DNA of 64,000 bases from UBA4312 sp040266995 (GTDB taxonomy: Bacteria; Bacillota_I; Bacilli_A; Erysipelotrichales; Erysipelotrichaceae): the NCBI GenBank assembly GCA_040266995.1, contig JAWRHV010000039.1:62001-126000 (forward strand), given 5' to 3'. Positions 35,216-44,459 of the stretch are shown piece by piece; position 1 is the stretch's first letter; each line of letters begins with the position of its first letter. The notes below the pieces were generated by a model. It searched no databases, was not told the origin of the DNA, and saw nothing but the letters and a program-made list of their open reading frames with translations. The position numbers and the translations under genes are program-made.

Positions 35216-35810
35216 CTTTTTCTCCCTTATGTTTTCGGTATGTCCGGATACGCATATCCGGAATCAGCCAGACCGGTGTCAATCCAATCAGAAAAAGGAT
35301 GCTGAACCAGCGCAATGGTCCGATCCACGAAAAGATCAAAGCCACTGTCTCCAACAATACCGATATTCTTTCTTTACGGCCGATCTTTAAAAGTTCCTTA
35401 AACCGACAGTCGCTGGATGCCAGTACGATCGTATGATGCACAAGTATATAAGATAACGTGGTCATCAACATAACCACAATATAAGAGATCATAGGAACCT
35501 GCGCAAAAGCACTGACCGCTATCCACTGGGTACATGCAGGAAACAAGGACAACAATAACAGAAACAACAAATTGGCCCACAATACCCGGTTATCGATGGT
35601 TTGTGTCACTTCAAACAAGTGATGATGATTGATCCAGTAGGTGCCAACTAAAGTAAAGCTGAATAAATAGCTGAAGATAGAAGGCAGCTGCTGCCAAAGC
35701 GCCTGCCAGCTGGCTTGTTTTGGTGCGCCCAGCTCCAGAACCATGATTGTGATGATGATGGCGATGACCCCATCCGAAAATGCTTCCAGTCTCTCTTTGC
35801 TCATTCCCAT
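35205..35810 (-). CDS. TMEM175/DUF1211 family potassium channel
   Basis: 201 residues and about six membrane helices. The family signature RLEAFSDGVIAIIITI (6-21) in the first helix forms the pore-lining RxxxFSD motif of TMEM175 channels. Bacterial members make tetrameric potassium leak channels. First gene of the unit with the HxlR regulator and the hydrolase, overlapping the regulator by 11 bases. The start could be the ATG at 35810 or the one six bases further in. Confidence 0.85.
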   Translation of the reverse strand: MGMSKERLEAFSDGVIAIIITIMVLELGAPKQASWQALWQQLPSIFSYLFSFTLVGTYWINHHHLFEVTQTIDNRVLWANLLFLLLLSLFPACTQWIAVSAFAQVPMISYIVVMLMTTLSYILVHHTIVLASSDCRFKELLKIGRKERISVLLETVALIFSWIGPLRWFSILFLIGLTPVWLIPDMRIRTYRKHKGEKDEL

Positions 35811-35830
35811 ACCCCGTTATTACTGTATCA

Positions 35831-35853
35831 TAAAAAAACGCCGTTTGGCGTTT
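35831..35853 (-). terminator. Terminator of the arginine operon
   Basis: AAACGCC and GGCGTTT form a hairpin followed on the minus strand by TTTTT, overlapping the end of argF. Confidence 0.85.
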
Positions 35854-36754
35854 ATTTCAACAAAGTCACCATGACCGCTTTCTGCGCGTGCAGACGGTTT
35901 TCCGCTTCTTCAAAAATTTCATCCGCATGCGCTTCAAAGACGTCTTCCGTGATTTCCTGTCCCCGGTAAGCCGGCAGGCAATGCTGGACCATCGCGGTAT
36001 CCTTAGCCAGTTTCATCAGCTCGCTGTTTACCTGATAACCCGCAAAGGCTTTTTCTCGAATGGCTTTTTCTTCTTCCTGTCCCATCGAAGCCCATGTATC
36101 CGTGTACACAACATCGGCATCCTTGATGGCCTCCTGTGGCGACGTGGTCCAGGTGAAATCCGGATTCTGTTCTGCCCAGGCCATGATCTCTTCATCCGGA
36201 CGATAATCCTGCGGAGTCGCAACCGCTACCTTCATGCCCATTGTCAGACCACCCACGATCAGAGAATTGGTCATGTTGTTGCCATCACCGATATAAACCA
36301 GCTTCAATCCCTCCAGGACCATAAACTTTTCCCGAATGGTCATCAGATCGGCCAATACCTGGCATGGATGACAGTAATCCGTCAAACCGTTGATAACAGG
36401 GACAGATCCATAATTTGCCAGATCTTCCACTTCTTTCTGCTCATACGTACGGATCATGATGCCATCCAGATAACGAGATAATACTCTGGCTGTATCTTGT
36501 ACCGGTTCCCCACGACCGATCTGCAGATCGCGACTGGACAAGAACAACGGTTGTCCGCCTAACTGATAAATTCCCGTTTCAAAGGATACGCGTGTTCTTG
36601 TACTGGATTTCTGGAAGATCAATCCAATGGATTTTCCTTCCAGATGTTTGTGTGGAATTCCATGCTTTCTTTCATATTTCAACTGGTCTGCCAGATCCAG
36701 TATCTGAATGATTTCCTCTTTGGAAAGATCCTGTAGTTTCAATAAATGCTTCAT
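35852..36754 (-). CDS. argF: Ornithine carbamoyltransferase
   Basis: 300 residues. Carbamoyl-phosphate site SSTRTRVSFE near 50-59 and ornithine/catalytic HCLPAYRGQEI near 259-269 identify it. It makes citrulline from ornithine. It is the last gene of argGHCBDF and its ATG overlaps the argD stop (ATGA), with GGAGG eight bases upstream. The ordinary operon position and short spacing support a biosynthetic rather than a catabolic (arginine deiminase) role; no arcA or arcC is present. Confidence 0.94.
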   Translation of the reverse strand: MKHLLKLQDLSKEEIIQILDLADQLKYERKHGIPHKHLEGKSIGLIFQKSSTRTRVSFETGIYQLGGQPLFLSSRDLQIGRGEPVQDTARVLSRYLDGIMIRTYEQKEVEDLANYGSVPVINGLTDYCHPCQVLADLMTIREKFMVLEGLKLVYIGDGNNMTNSLIVGGLTMGMKVAVATPQDYRPDEEIMAWAEQNPDFTWTTSPQEAIKDADVVYTDTWASMGQEEEKAIREKAFAGYQVNSELMKLAKDTAMVQHCLPAYRGQEITEDVFEAHADEIFEEAENRLHAQKAVMVTLLK

Positions 36755-37926
36755 GCGAATACCTCCTTCATGGCAGCCAGTGCCTGATCGATTTCCTCAT
36801 ATGTTATTACTAATGGTGGCAGCAAGCGAATGGCATCGGTACCGGCTGTCAGAACCAATACGCCTTTTTCTCTTAGCTGTGCCACATATTCCGCTCGTTG
36901 TTCCGGGTCTACGATAATTCCCAACATCAGCCCTTTTCCGCGCACGGTCTTTATTTTATCCAGTGGCAGCAGCTGCTTTTTGAGATAGTCCCCTTTTTCT
37001 TTGACCGTCTGTAAAAAAGCCGGCTCGTTGACTGTCTGCAGAACGGTTGTGGCTGCAACAGAGGCTAACAAGTTGCCCCCGAACGTTGAACCATGCGTGC
37101 CCGGCTGCAGAACCTCTGCGCACTTTTCATTGCATACAAAGCCTCCCATCGGTACACCGCCAGCCAGCCCTTTTGCCACGCTGATGATATCCGGTTGGAT
37201 GTCATACTGCTCATAACAGAATAAGGTGCCGGTCCGGCCGATGCCTGTCTGTACCTCATCGATCATGACCAGAATATCTCTTTGTTGGCAATACGCCGTT
37301 ACCTGTTGTACAAAGTCTTTATCCAAAGGAAGGACACCACCTTCGCCCTGGATCATTTCCATCATGATACCACAGACCTTATCATCTATATGAGAGACAA
37401 AATCCTCAAAATTGTTCGCTTCTACATAATCAAATCCCGTTGGGAACGGATAGAAATACTTATGAAATTTATCTTGTCCGGTCGCCATCAATGTAGCCAT
37501 GGTACGCCCATGGAACGACTGTCGTAAGCTTATGATTTTATTTCTCTCTTTCCCATATTTATCCGTGGAATATTTACGGGCCAGCTTGATCATTCCCTCA
37601 TTGGCTTCCGCCCCGGAATTACCAAAGAACACCTTGGATAGACCCGTGGCCTGACACAACATTTCCGCAACCTCCGCCATCGGCTGGCTATAGAAAATAT
37701 TCGAACAATGCATCAGTTTCTCTGCCTGCCGTTGGATTGCTTGTGTCAGTGCCGGATGATGATAGCCAAGGCTGTTGACCCCGATACCGGAAGTCAAATC
37801 AATATAGCTGTTTCCCTCGGTATCATAGAGAATGGAACCTTCCCCTTTTTCCAGGGCGATTTCCACACGTCCATATGTATTCATCACATATTGATTTTCC
37901 AGTTCCTTGATTTTCTGAAAATGCAT
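36751..37926 (-). CDS. argD: Acetylornithine aminotransferase
   Basis: 391 residues from the ATG at 37926, which follows CTAGGAGG; the longer frame runs into argB. The PLP lysine is in SVAKGLAGGVPMG near 242-254, with HGRTMATL near 124 and NSGAEANEG near 93-101. It converts N-acetylglutamate semialdehyde to N-acetylornithine, or in reverse. It is part of the arginine operon between argB and argF. Confidence 0.93.
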   Translation of the reverse strand: MHFQKIKELENQYVMNTYGRVEIALEKGEGSILYDTEGNSYIDLTSGIGVNSLGYHHPALTQAIQRQAEKLMHCSNIFYSQPMAEVAEMLCQATGLSKVFFGNSGAEANEGMIKLARKYSTDKYGKERNKIISLRQSFHGRTMATLMATGQDKFHKYFYPFPTGFDYVEANNFEDFVSHIDDKVCGIMMEMIQGEGGVLPLDKDFVQQVTAYCQQRDILVMIDEVQTGIGRTGTLFCYEQYDIQPDIISVAKGLAGGVPMGGFVCNEKCAEVLQPGTHGSTFGGNLLASVAATTVLQTVNEPAFLQTVKEKGDYLKKQLLPLDKIKTVRGKGLMLGIIVDPEQRAEYVAQLREKGVLVLTAGTDAIRLLPPLVITYEEIDQALAAMKEVFA

Positions 37927-37936
37927 AGTCTGCCTC

Positions 37937-38791
37937 CTAGTAGAACATGGTTCCGACACCATCTTCACTTAATATTTCAATCAAAATGGAATGCGGGACC
38001 CGTCCATCCTGAATATTTACTGTATGGACGCCTTGGCGTATGGCTTCCACACAACATTCCACCTTCGGGATCATGCCGCCGGAAATAACGCCTGACTTCA
38101 TCAACAACGGGACCTGCGATACGGTCAATGATGGAATCAGGGTCTCATCATTCTTCGGATCCTCCATCAGCCCCATGACATCCGTCAACAGAATAAATTT
38201 ATGCGCGCCCAGCGCAATGGCCAGTTTTTCGGCTGCCGTATCGGCATTGATGTTGTAGTTCATCGTCTGGTCCTGCCCGGCCGCAATACTGGAAACAACA
38301 GGAATATACCCTTTTTCCAAAACATCCAGAACGATCTCCGGATGTACGTCCACAATTTCTCCGACATTGCCATGGTCATCGTCCTTGCGAACCGCTTCAA
38401 ATAGGTTGCCGTCCATACCGGCAATGCCGATTCCCTTGCCGCCGGCTTTTCGGAGAAGAGATACCAGATTCTTATTGACCTTTCCGCATAAGACCATCTG
38501 CACAATATCCATGGTTTCATCATCGGTTACACGTAAGCCGTCAATAAACTCACTCTTTTTCCCTACTCTGTTCAGCATGTCACTGATTTCCGGTCCACCA
38601 CCATGCACCAGCACCACCTTGATACCGATCAAGTTCAGCAGAACAACGTCCTGGATGACCGCTTCCTTCAACGATTCATTGATCATGGCGTTGCCACCGT
38701 ATTTGATCACAACGATTTTATCTTCATATTCCTGGATAAAGGGCAATGCCTCAGCCAGGATGCTCGCTCTAATATTCGGATCAATTTTCAT
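37937..38791 (-). CDS. argB: Acetylglutamate kinase
   Basis: 284 residues from the ATG at 38791, seven bases after AAGGGG; an ATG six bases upstream is also possible but crowds that site. KYGGNAM near 31-37, VLVHGGGPEI near 62-71 and NINADTAA near 184-191 identify the amino-acid kinase fold and its nucleotide and acetylglutamate sites. The loop LRVTDDETM near 88-96 is present. An N-terminal extension typical of arginine-inhibited hexamers is short here, so feedback control is uncertain. It phosphorylates N-acetylglutamate, the second step of arginine synthesis. Confidence 0.93.
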   Translation of the reverse strand: MKIDPNIRASILAEALPFIQEYEDKIVVIKYGGNAMINESLKEAVIQDVVLLNLIGIKVVLVHGGGPEISDMLNRVGKKSEFIDGLRVTDDETMDIVQMVLCGKVNKNLVSLLRKAGGKGIGIAGMDGNLFEAVRKDDDHGNVGEIVDVHPEIVLDVLEKGYIPVVSSIAAGQDQTMNYNINADTAAEKLAIALGAHKFILLTDVMGLMEDPKNDETLIPSLTVSQVPLLMKSGVISGGMIPKVECCVEAIRQGVHTVNIQDGRVPHSILIEILSEDGVGTMFY

Positions 38792-38802
38792 TGTCATTCC
38801 CC

Positions 38803-39714
38803 TTAAACAATTAAACCTTCTTTTTCATCAAAACCCAACATGATATTCATATTCTGGATTGCCGCTCCACAGGCGCCTTTTCCCAGATTATCAAACAAAG
38901 CCGTCACGATCGTCTGGTTCTCATTGCCATTGACCACAATCTCCAGACTGTCTCTGTCAGCCCACATATTGGCATATACATTCCCCTGCCAGCTGTCCGC
39001 CACCGTAATCAGACCGGATGTGTAAAAATCTTTGTATATTTGACGTATTTGATCCACATCGGCCTCCAGCTGGATGCTGGTGGCCATGCCTCGATAGTAA
39101 TCATCCACGATCGGGCTGAACAACGGTGCCTTTTCCAAATGACACACCGCCTGCATTTCCTTGATATGTTTATGCTGCATCGTTAATCCATAGATTCCCG
39201 GTGCGCTGTAAGCCTGCGGCCTGTCACTTTGTTGGTAGTCGGCAATCATCCGTTTGCCCCCACCCGAATAACCGGTTAAAGAGAAACAGTGGATGGCTTC
39301 TTTCACAGACAGGATCCCGGCTTGTACCAGTGGATACACCACCGTGATAAAACCGGTGGCATGGCACCCAGGATTGGCTACCCGCTTCCCTGTCCGGATA
39401 GCTTGTTTCCTAGCCTGTGACAGCTCCGGCAGACCATAGATCCATCCCGGGCTGGTCCGATGGGCAGTCGACGCATCGATGATCTTCGTATCCGGGTTGG
39501 ATACCAGCGTTACCGCTTCCTTGGCTGCTGCATCCGGCAGGCACAAAAAGACCAGATCCGCCTGATCCATCAGATGGCTTCTTGTTTCCTTGTCCTTCCG
39601 TTTTTCTTCCGGTATGAGCAGCAGTTCAATATCTTCTCTTTTTGATAATCTTGTATATATCTCCAGGCCGGTGGTTCCGGCTTGTCCATCTATAAATATC
39701 TTTGGCTTCTTCAT
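38803..39714 (-). CDS. argC: N-acetyl-gamma-glutamyl-phosphate reductase, type 2
   Basis: 303 residues, short for ArgC, with the type 2 start FIDGQAGTTGLEI (7-19). The catalytic Cys is in NPGCHATGF near 114-122 and GYSGGGKR near 149-156 is the substrate loop. It reduces the phosphate made by ArgB to the semialdehyde. It overlaps argH by four bases. Types 1 and 2 are distant homologs; type 2 is the less usual form in Firmicutes. Confidence 0.92.
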   Translation of the reverse strand: MKKPKIFIDGQAGTTGLEIYTRLSKREDIELLLIPEEKRKDKETRSHLMDQADLVFLCLPDAAAKEAVTLVSNPDTKIIDASTAHRTSPGWIYGLPELSQARKQAIRTGKRVANPGCHATGFITVVYPLVQAGILSVKEAIHCFSLTGYSGGGKRMIADYQQSDRPQAYSAPGIYGLTMQHKHIKEMQAVCHLEKAPLFSPIVDDYYRGMATSIQLEADVDQIRQIYKDFYTSGLITVADSWQGNVYANMWADRDSLEIVVNGNENQTIVTALFDNLGKGACGAAIQNMNIMLGFDEKEGLIV

Positions 39715-41090
39715 TCATTATCCTCTATAAATTGTTCAATCACAGAAATCTGACGAGCCACCTCTTTGGGAGCCGGTCCACCAATGACATTTCTGCCTTC
39801 TACACATGTCTTCAAATCGATCGCATGATAGACATCCTGGTCAAAAGCCGTATGGAAGGACTGCAGGACTTCCAAAGGCACTTCATTCAATGCCAGTTTG
39901 TGTTCAATACAGTAAGCGACCAACTGTCCAATCGTTTTATAAGCATCCCGGAACGGGATTCCTTTTTTGGTTAAATAATCCGCGCAGTCCGTCGCATTGA
40001 TAAAGCCTCCCAAGGCAGCCTGTTCCATGACATCTTCATGAATCTTCATCGTATCAAACATCGGTATCATGACCTTTAACGAATTCTCTACGGTATCCAG
40101 AATATCAAACAGAGCTTCTTTATCCTCCTGCATATCCTTATTGTAGGCTAAAGACAAACCCTTCTGCATCGTCAATAAGGTCATTAAATGACCGTACACT
40201 CTTCCGGTTTTTCCTCGTATCAATTCGCAAACATCCGGATTCTTCTTCTGCGGCATGATGGAAGAGCCTGTAGAAAAGGCGTCATCCAGCTCTACAAAAT
40301 GGAATTCCCATGAACACCACAGGATGATCTCTTCGCACATTCTGGACAGATGCATCATCAGAATGGAAAGGTCAGAGGCCATTTCCATACAATAATCCCG
40401 GTCACTGACTCCATCCATAGAATTATCCGTAACACGGGCAAAGCCTAGCTGGTCACAGACATACTGGCGGTCGATCGGATACGTTGTCGAAGCCAGTGCT
40501 CCAGACCCTAACGGCATCTCATCCATCAGCTCCAGCGCATTGGATAAACGCCTGTAATCTCTTTTCAGCATATTGGCATAGGCCATCCACACATGTGCGA
40601 CGGTTACAGGCTGAGCCCTTTGCAGATGGGTGTAGCCCGGCATGACCGTTTCCAGATTTTCCTTGGATCTATCGCACAGACTGCGCAACATTTCCAAAAC
40701 CAGCTCCATGATGTCTTTGGTCTTTTCCATCGTATACATACGCAGATCCAACGCCACCTGGTCATTTCGTGAACGCGCTGTATGCAGACGCTTGCCGGCA
40801 TTCCCAATACGGGCTGTCAGCTCTTGCTCGACAAAGGTGTGGATATCCTCGGCATCGACCATTTTCAATGTGCCGGCTTCGATATCGGCAAGAATGTTCT
40901 CCAAGCCTGCCTGGATCTGCTGCTGGTCGTTCGATGTGATGATTCCCTGCCGTGCCAGCATTTTGGCATGCGCCATCGATCCGGTAATATCCTGTTTATA
41001 TAGTCTTTGATCAAAAGGCAGAGAGGCATTTAACGTATCCAGTGTCTGGTCCGTTTCCTTGGCAAATCTGCCTGTCCATAGTTTTGCCAT
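39711..41090 (-). CDS. argH: Argininosuccinate lyase
   Basis: 459 residues, normal size. The fumarase superfamily signature GSSIMPQKKNPD near 272-283 and the catalytic loop are clear, with MPGYTHLQRAQPV near 155-167. It splits argininosuccinate into arginine and fumarate, the last step. It starts one base inside the end of argG and ends four bases inside argC, so the genes are tightly coupled. Confidence 0.95.
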   Translation of the reverse strand: MAKLWTGRFAKETDQTLDTLNASLPFDQRLYKQDITGSMAHAKMLARQGIITSNDQQQIQAGLENILADIEAGTLKMVDAEDIHTFVEQELTARIGNAGKRLHTARSRNDQVALDLRMYTMEKTKDIMELVLEMLRSLCDRSKENLETVMPGYTHLQRAQPVTVAHVWMAYANMLKRDYRRLSNALELMDEMPLGSGALASTTYPIDRQYVCDQLGFARVTDNSMDGVSDRDYCMEMASDLSILMMHLSRMCEEIILWCSWEFHFVELDDAFSTGSSIMPQKKNPDVCELIRGKTGRVYGHLMTLLTMQKGLSLAYNKDMQEDKEALFDILDTVENSLKVMIPMFDTMKIHEDVMEQAALGGFINATDCADYLTKKGIPFRDAYKTIGQLVAYCIEHKLALNEVPLEVLQSFHTAFDQDVYHAIDLKTCVEGRNVIGGPAPKEVARQISVIEQFIEDNE

Positions 41091-42331
41091 TATTCCACTC
41101 CCGGGAAATCTTCAAATTCTTCAGCTTTCATAGCCCGTACCTTCAAAGGCAGTCCAAACAGATTGATGAATCCGGCAGAATCGTTCTGATCGTAACAATC
41201 ATCCTCATCAAAGGTTGCCATACCGGCAGAATACAGAGAATACGGGGATGTTACAGACACCGGCAGTATGTTTCCCTTATACAGTTTTAATGTGACATCA
41301 CCGGTCACTGTTTCTTGTGTCGTTGTAACAAATGCACTCAATGCTTTCCGTAACGGTGTATACCACTGTCCGTTGTATACCAGTTCTCCGAATTTTAATG
41401 CCACCTGGGCTTTATAGTGGGACGTTTCTTTATCCAGTGTGATCTCTTCCAGTTTTTCATGCGCTTTGTACAAAATGGTACCCCCCGGTGTTTCATAGAC
41501 ACCACGAGATTTCATTCCGACCAGCCGGTTTTCCACGATATCCAGAATGCCGATTCCGTTGGCTCCGCCGACTTTATTCAACGCTTCAATGATCTTGGTA
41601 GCACTCATCGTCTGTCCATCCAAAGCCGTCGGTACACCTTTTTCAAAATGTAATGTAATCTGGGTTGGTGTATCCGGTGCCTGCTCCGGAGATACACCCA
41701 TTTCCAGGAAGCCTTCTTTATTGATCGGGGCTTCATTGGCCGGGTCTTCCAGATCCAGTCCTTCATGGCTTAAATGCCACAGATTTTTATCTTTTGAGTA
41801 ATTGGTCTCTTTGTTGATCCGTAATGGAATATTATGTGCCTCAGCATATTCGATTTCTTTTTCCCGGGAATTCAGCTCCCAGAAACGCCAAGGGGCAATC
41901 ACATGCATATCCGGTGCAAAAGCCTTGATAGCTAGTTCAAACCGTACCTGGTCATTTCCTTTTCCGGTACAACCATGACAGATAGCATCAGCATTTTCCT
42001 TCTTCGCAATTTCCACGATCCGTTTGGCAATGATCGGACGCGCAAAACTGGTACCCAGTAAATATTGCTCATAGGTAGCGCCGGCCTGCATCGTCGGGAT
42101 AATATAGTCATCCACAAATTCATCCGTTAAATCTTCAATATATAACTTGGAAGCACCGGTCTTCAGCGCTTTTTCTTCCAGTCCATCCAGTTCGGTTCCC
42201 TGACCGACATTACCAGATACCGCAATGACCTCACAGTTATTGTAGTGTTCCTTTAACCATGGAATTAATACAGATGTGTCCAGTCCGCCCGAGTACGCCA
42301 ATACAACTTTTTTAATGTCTTTCTTTTCCAT
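41090..42331 (-). CDS. argG: Argininosuccinate synthase
   Basis: 413 residues. The ATP-binding PP-loop AYSGGLDTS (13-21) and CHGCTGKGND near 115-124 are diagnostic. It joins citrulline and aspartate. It is the first gene of argGHCBDF and lies behind the T-box leader. The operon has neither argJ nor argA or argE in view, so acetylation and deacetylation of the intermediates must be supplied elsewhere. Confidence 0.95.
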   Translation of the reverse strand: MEKKDIKKVVLAYSGGLDTSVLIPWLKEHYNNCEVIAVSGNVGQGTELDGLEEKALKTGASKLYIEDLTDEFVDDYIIPTMQAGATYEQYLLGTSFARPIIAKRIVEIAKKENADAICHGCTGKGNDQVRFELAIKAFAPDMHVIAPWRFWELNSREKEIEYAEAHNIPLRINKETNYSKDKNLWHLSHEGLDLEDPANEAPINKEGFLEMGVSPEQAPDTPTQITLHFEKGVPTALDGQTMSATKIIEALNKVGGANGIGILDIVENRLVGMKSRGVYETPGGTILYKAHEKLEEITLDKETSHYKAQVALKFGELVYNGQWYTPLRKALSAFVTTTQETVTGDVTLKLYKGNILPVSVTSPYSLYSAGMATFDEDDCYDQNDSAGFINLFGLPLKVRAMKAEEFEDFPGVE

Positions 42332-42360
42332 ATGTGTCCTCTTTCTACGCTTTAGTTAAG

Positions 42361-42606
42361 AAAAAAAAGCGCCTTTGAAAACTTTTCCAAAGACGCTGTC
42401 AACGCGGTACCACTTTAGTTGCCTCTATCAAGGCCTCTTCTCCGTAACGTGGGTGAAACGTTCCGAACTACTGAATTCATCCGGACTCTCATAGGTGCGT
42501 TTCTTCCTGATTTCCATCTGACGGCCTTCCACTCTGTACCGTCTCGCTTGAGATTTCCTTCAGGTTTACTCTCCTAATCAGCGATTTAACTTATGAGGTT
42601 ATATTA
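42361..42606 (-). promoter_or_regulatory. T-box riboswitch leader of the arginine operon
   Basis: On the minus strand the conserved T-box word AAAGTGGTACCGCG is at 42416-42403, followed by a terminator stem AGCGTCTTTG / CAAAGGCGCT (42397-42361) and a T-run. Upstream is the apical part AGCGAG...GGTACAGAGTGGAAGGCC, and the specifier loop with AGTA on the 5' side and AAACGCACC on the 3' side. The triplet before the conserved A reads CGC (42499-42497), an arginine codon, matching the genes behind it. Uncharged tRNA-Arg would then stabilise the antiterminator and let the operon be read. Confidence 0.9.
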
Positions 42607-42629
42607 GTCTCTTTATGAAAAAATGTCAA
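42601..42629 (-). promoter_or_regulatory. Promoter of the arginine T-box transcript
   Basis: TTGACA (42629-42624), a 17-base spacer and TAATAT (42606-42601) on the minus strand make a near-consensus promoter directly upstream of the leader. Confidence 0.85.
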
Positions 42630-42722
42630 ATAATTTTTCATTCAAAATGAAAATTTTCATACGCAATAAAAATAAAGAATCAACGCTTTATATCATGTAT
42701 AATATAGAAAACGGAGGTTCTT

Positions 42723-44381
42723 ATGTATAAAGATAATAAAATATGGATTGGCCGATCCAACGAAGAGGATGTTGTCATTTACCCTTCAATGGCAAATCGT
42801 CATGGTTTGATTGCCGGTGCAACCGGAACCGGTAAGACCACCACTTTAAAAGTGATGGCTGAATCCTTTTCGGATGCAGGTGTACCTGTGTTCCTGGCCG
42901 ATGCCAAAGGTGATTTAGCCGGCTTATGCAAGACCGGTGTCATGAATGAAAACATTCAAAACCGGATCGATTCCATGCAGATTACAGATTTTGCGTTTGA
43001 TTCTTATCCAGTGACCTTCTGGGACGTATACCAGGAGGCCGGTCTGCCGTTACGGACCACCATTTCGGAAATGGGTTCCTTATTGTTGGCAAGGATCCTG
43101 GGATTAAATGAAGTCCAGTCTGAAATTTTAACGATCATCTTCAAAATTGCCGATGATGAAAGTCAACTGATCATTGATACCAAGGATCTACGATCCCTGA
43201 TTTCCTTTATCGGTGAGAATCTGGATACGTATTCCAGCCGTTACGGAAACATTGCACGACAAAGCCTGGGTGCCATTACCCGCTCTATTATTGCGCTGGA
43301 ATCCCAGGGAGGTGAACTGTTCTTCGGGGAACCGGCTCTGGATATCCATGACTGGTTAACCACCGATATCAACGGAAAAGGCAAGATCCAGATCCTGGAA
43401 TGTGAAAAACTGATGCAGAATCCAACCATGTATGCCACCTTTATGTTGTGGATGATGGCTGAGCTTTATGAAACTCTGCCGGAAGCTGGTGATCTGGCTA
43501 AACCACGTCTGGTATTCTTCTTTGATGAAGCCCATATGTTGTTTGATACTGCTTCCAAGGCTTTACAGGCGAAGATCGAACAAGTGGTCAAACTGATCCG
43601 TTCCAAAGGGGTCGGTATCTACTTTATCACACAAAGCCCAAGTGATATCCCGAATGAAGTACTGGCGCAGCTGTCCAATAAAATACAGCACTCCCTCCAT
43701 GCGTACACACCGGCGGAACAAAGAAAAGCCAGGGCTGCCAGCGAATCTTTCCGTGTCAATCCGGAATTCGATACGTATGAAACCTTATTAAACATGGGAA
43801 TCGGCGAAGCGTTGGTTTCGGTTCTTGATGAACAAGGAATACCGACCATCGTCAAACGGACAAAGATCCTGCCGCCGCAAAGTATGATGGGTGTCCTGGA
43901 TCCATATGAAAGACAAGCTGTCATCCAAAATGACTTGTTGTCAAACAAATACGCGGATATGGTAGACCGTGATTCCGCTTACGAATTCTTTGAACGGCTG
44001 AAAAAAGCCCAATACGAAGAGCAGGAAGCTTTAAAGGAGCAGCAAAGGCTGGAAAAGGAAGAAGCAGCCCGACAGAAGCAGGAAGAAAAAGAACGACTGA
44101 AAGCGGAAAAGGAAGCGGCCAAAGCCAAGGAAAAAGCAGAAAAAGAAGCCGCTAAGGCCAAGGAAAAAGCCGAGAAGGAAGTAGCCAAGGCCGAACAACA
44201 AAAAAAGAAGAAAGTCGACCAGGCCATCAACAATGTCGGCAGCACCACCGCCGGTACGATCGGCCGCGAGGTCGGAAACACAATCGGTTCCACTTTTGGT
44301 GGAAAGCTAGGAAAACGATTAGGAGGCAACATCGGAGCCAGCCTAGGCCGTGGTATCTTTAAAACATTGCTGAAACGATAA
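42723..44381 (+). CDS. HerA-like ATPase of the DUF853 (YjgR) family
   Basis: 552 residues. Walker A GATGTGKTT at 32-40, Walker B-like LVFFFDEAHML near 265-275, and YFITQSPSDIP near 302-312. Residues 435-500 are a long helix of K, E and A repeats, predicted to be a coiled coil. The C-terminus (505-552) is a glycine-zipper type sequence with GREVGNTIGSTFGGKLG, a known ending in this family. The molecular function of DUF853 is not established. It is followed by a terminator and then a SNF2 helicase, apparently separate. Confidence 0.85.
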   Translation: MYKDNKIWIGRSNEEDVVIYPSMANRHGLIAGATGTGKTTTLKVMAESFSDAGVPVFLADAKGDLAGLCKTGVMNENIQNRIDSMQITDFAFDSYPVTFWDVYQEAGLPLRTTISEMGSLLLARILGLNEVQSEILTIIFKIADDESQLIIDTKDLRSLISFIGENLDTYSSRYGNIARQSLGAITRSIIALESQGGELFFGEPALDIHDWLTTDINGKGKIQILECEKLMQNPTMYATFMLWMMAELYETLPEAGDLAKPRLVFFFDEAHMLFDTASKALQAKIEQVVKLIRSKGVGIYFITQSPSDIPNEVLAQLSNKIQHSLHAYTPAEQRKARAASESFRVNPEFDTYETLLNMGIGEALVSVLDEQGIPTIVKRTKILPPQSMMGVLDPYERQAVIQNDLLSNKYADMVDRDSAYEFFERLKKAQYEEQEALKEQQRLEKEEAARQKQEEKERLKAEKEAAKAKEKAEKEAAKAKEKAEKEVAKAEQQKKKKVDQAINNVGSTTAGTIGREVGNTIGSTFGGKLGKRLGGNIGASLGRGIFKTLLKR

Positions 44382-44384
44382 GAG

Positions 44385-44420
44385 CAAAAAAAGAATGATG
44401 CAAGATTCATTCTTTTTTTA
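44385..44420. terminator. Bidirectional-looking terminator
   Basis: AAAAAAAGAATGA and TTCATTCTTTTTTT pair around a short loop, between the HerA-like and SNF2 genes. Confidence 0.85.
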
Positions 44421-44459
44421 TGTTTTTAGGTTACAATGATGGAATAAAGGAGAGTGCTT

